Below, in pieces: positions 62,378-64,000 of a stretch of 64,000 nucleotides of DNA. Source of the stretch: Closterium sp. NIES-65 (lineage: Eukaryota; Streptophyta; Zygnematophyceae; Desmidiales; Closteriaceae); the NCBI GenBank assembly GCA_948144175.1, contig CANXME010001452.1, positions 434,001 to 498,000 on the forward strand, given 5' to 3'. How positions within the stretch are numbered: position 1 is the first letter of the stretch; each line of letters begins with the position of its first letter. The notes under the pieces are model-generated. The model saw only the letters and a list, made by a program, of their open reading frames with translations, was not told where the DNA came from and did not search any database. Position numbers and translations under genes: made by a program.

Positions 62378-63542
62378 TGTCAACAGGAGTTGGGTTTGGC
62401 CCCGTCCACGCTTGGGCGGAGCTGACTTCGTGGTTGGGTGTGAGCGGAGCAGCCGACTTGCAGCAGTGGGCGAGCTGGTTGACAAGGAGGTCGACCTGCA
62501 CGGGAGCCACTGCACGGGCGCCGACTTCAGGGTGGCGATGAATTCAGGGAGGTCGACCTGGGAAGTCGAACTGTGGAGGACGTCGACTTGGTGACGCCAA
62601 CTTTGGGCAGCCGACTTGGGTGGTCGGCTGACAGGCCTGCTGGTCGACTTGGTGGTAGGTCGACCAGGCGTGATGTCGACCTGGTGGTCGACGGAGGAGG
62701 GGCCGACGTCGACCACAACTCAGGACGCCGAGCAGCTGGGCGTCGAGTAGTAGGGCGTCAACTTGGTGACGCCGACTTCGGGTAGCCCACTTCGGTGGTC
62801 GGCTGATAACGGTGCTGGTCGACGTGGAGCTGGTCGTGCCTCCCGCACTGCTGCCAGGAGTGACGTCGACCTAGAGCTGGTGAACCAGGGGTATGGTCGA
62901 CCTGGTGAGGTCGACTGAAGGTCGTCGTTGACTTGGGAGGTTGACGGGCACATACAGGTGCAGCTGGTCGACGTGGTTGCCTGGTCGACCATGTTACCTG
63001 GGTGACGAGGTTCTGTGGAGGAGTGCGACGGTCTTCCAGGCGAAGTTGGAGAGTCTGACCTCGGTGGTGGTATCCCGAGGTCGACGTGGCTGATCAGATG
63101 CAGTCGTCAGCACCAGGTTGACTTGGTGTGTGCACTGTGCAGGTGACGAGGCTCAGCACGCCAATCATCTGCAAGCACCTGCGAAGCTGGTGTGATGTTG
63201 TACTGCGGGAGCAACGCTGGCACGCCGTCGACCTGCTGCGTTGGCACGCCGTAGACTTTGCATTGCTGGAGCGCGGTCGACCAAGTCGTGCTGGAACGCG
63301 GTCGACCATGTTGCCCTGGCAGTCGACCGACCTGAATGCTAGCTCTGATGTAGTCTTGCCATGCCAACTTCTTTGAACTATTGTTGTCAACCTTCCTTAG
63401 TGAAACTCTTGTCAAATTTCCCCGTGAACCAGCAATCAGTGTGTGCACTAGGAAAACAACTAAGGACCAACAAACGCAGAGATCACACGAGCACCCGTGC
63501 CTAGCTCATAGTCTAGCTCCCGTTGTAGTAGTTATCTCCGCA
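62378..63542 (+). repeat. 3' LTR of element J (1165 bp)
   Basis: Aligns over its whole length with 48553-49757, with many substitutions and short deletions. Begins tgtcaacagg and ends atctccgca, and is followed by the gaccc duplication at 63543. The purine tract aagggag is at 62371-62377. Confidence 0.9.
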
Positions 63543-64000
63543 GACCCACCTCCAGAAAGACCAGAAGGTTCCATTGAAGACGAAGAGGAGAACGACCCCA
63601 CATACGATGAGCTGACAGTCGGTCGCATGTAGTACGATTGGCAAGCACGACTTTAGATTCAAGAATCGCCACCTGCATGCATCGCATACGACGATGAAGG
63701 TTACGACTATGAGAATGATCACGACATGGATCATGACTTTACTCCAAAACTCGCAAATCTTGCCCAAGCCAAGAAAGACATCAACAAATGGTACCTGGAC
63801 AGTTGTTGCGGTCAGCAAATGGTGTCGTCGAATGTCTTCATTCTCAGCAGTGAGGAACTCTTCAATGAGATTGAAATCACCGTCGCCAACAACCAGACGA
63901 TCTACGCGAGAAGCCGCGGGCAGATCCAGCTGGAGTCAAACGACACCGGTTACTGCATCCACATCAGCGATGTCCTGGTGGTGCCGGAGCTTCAGTTCAA
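63543..64000 (+). pseudogene. Element I continued: gag-pol spacer and protease
   Basis: Follows the J duplication. It has an acidic stretch with a tag at about 63630, then protease WYLDSCCGQQMVSS, EIEITVANNQT and ISDVLVVPELQF, running off the right edge. The D-S-C-C-G-Q motif is the same as in element B, confirming that 47384-48552 and this segment are one element split by J. Confidence 0.82.

Larger units (their letters stand above)
48553..63542 (+). mobile_element. Element J: copia element with about 1.2-kb LTRs, split by K
   Basis: LTRs at 48553-49757 and 62378-63542; target duplication gaccc (48548-48552 and 63543-63547). The primer site tggtgcggtgagc follows the 5' LTR, and the purine tract aagggag precedes the 3' LTR. 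Without K it would be about 7.6 kb. Gag is broken; pol is in one frame with four stops and one shift. It differs from the short-LTR lineage in LTR length, protein sequence and base pattern (dense gtcgac). Confidence 0.92.

Overview
This 64 kb window is eukaryotic nuclear DNA made almost entirely of nested Ty1/copia LTR retrotransposons. I found no cellular gene that I can name. Initiator-tRNA-Met-like primer sites, copia domain order (GAG, protease, integrase, RT, RNase H), candidate GT-AG splice sites and a hAT-like insertion fit a plant or streptophyte-alga genome. The very GC-rich, Gly/Ala/Pro-rich polyproteins make a GC-rich green alga plausible, but the species cannot be fixed from sequence alone.

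Three lineages are present. (i) A 'short-LTR' superfamily has LTRs of only about 125-135 bp sharing a common core, a GC-rich minisatellite leader, and one long gag-pol frame. Copies here are named A, N1, C, D, E, F, G, K, plus the non-coding derivative H (C's own LTRs are not visible). (ii) A second copia lineage (B and I) has a CCHC gag; B has a 433-bp LTR. (iii) Element J has about 1.2-kb LTRs full of GTCGAC motifs.

Layout from left to right: A (minus, runs off the left edge, 1-1133) sits in the RT region of B. B (minus, 1134-2586 and 9952-12747) is split by N1 (plus, 2587-9951), which has identical 130-bp LTRs, a 5-bp target duplication and an unbroken polyprotein, so it is young and possibly active. 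B sits in the 3' end of C (minus, about 12748-17372), which also carries a 774-bp hAT-like insertion. An AT-richer stretch without recognised genes (17373-20255) follows. Then come D (plus, 20256-27216), E (minus, 5'-truncated, 27347-31614), F (plus, 3'-truncated, 31615-about 39000, with a 373-bp solo LTR in gag), G (plus, 5'-truncated, about 39001-47383, with H at 42777-44282) and I (plus, 47384-48552, resuming at 63543). I is split by J (48553-63542), and J is split by K (minus, 50101-57462).

Target-site duplications were read directly for N1 (tggat), D (tgtag), H (tgggg), the solo LTR (acagc), J (gaccc), the hAT-like element (acagtgat) and, less cleanly, K (gcagt). The relative order of insertion follows from the nesting. 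Only N1 looks fully competent. E keeps an intact pol from pre-integrase to RNase H but has lost gag and protease. All others carry stops, frameshifts or deletions.
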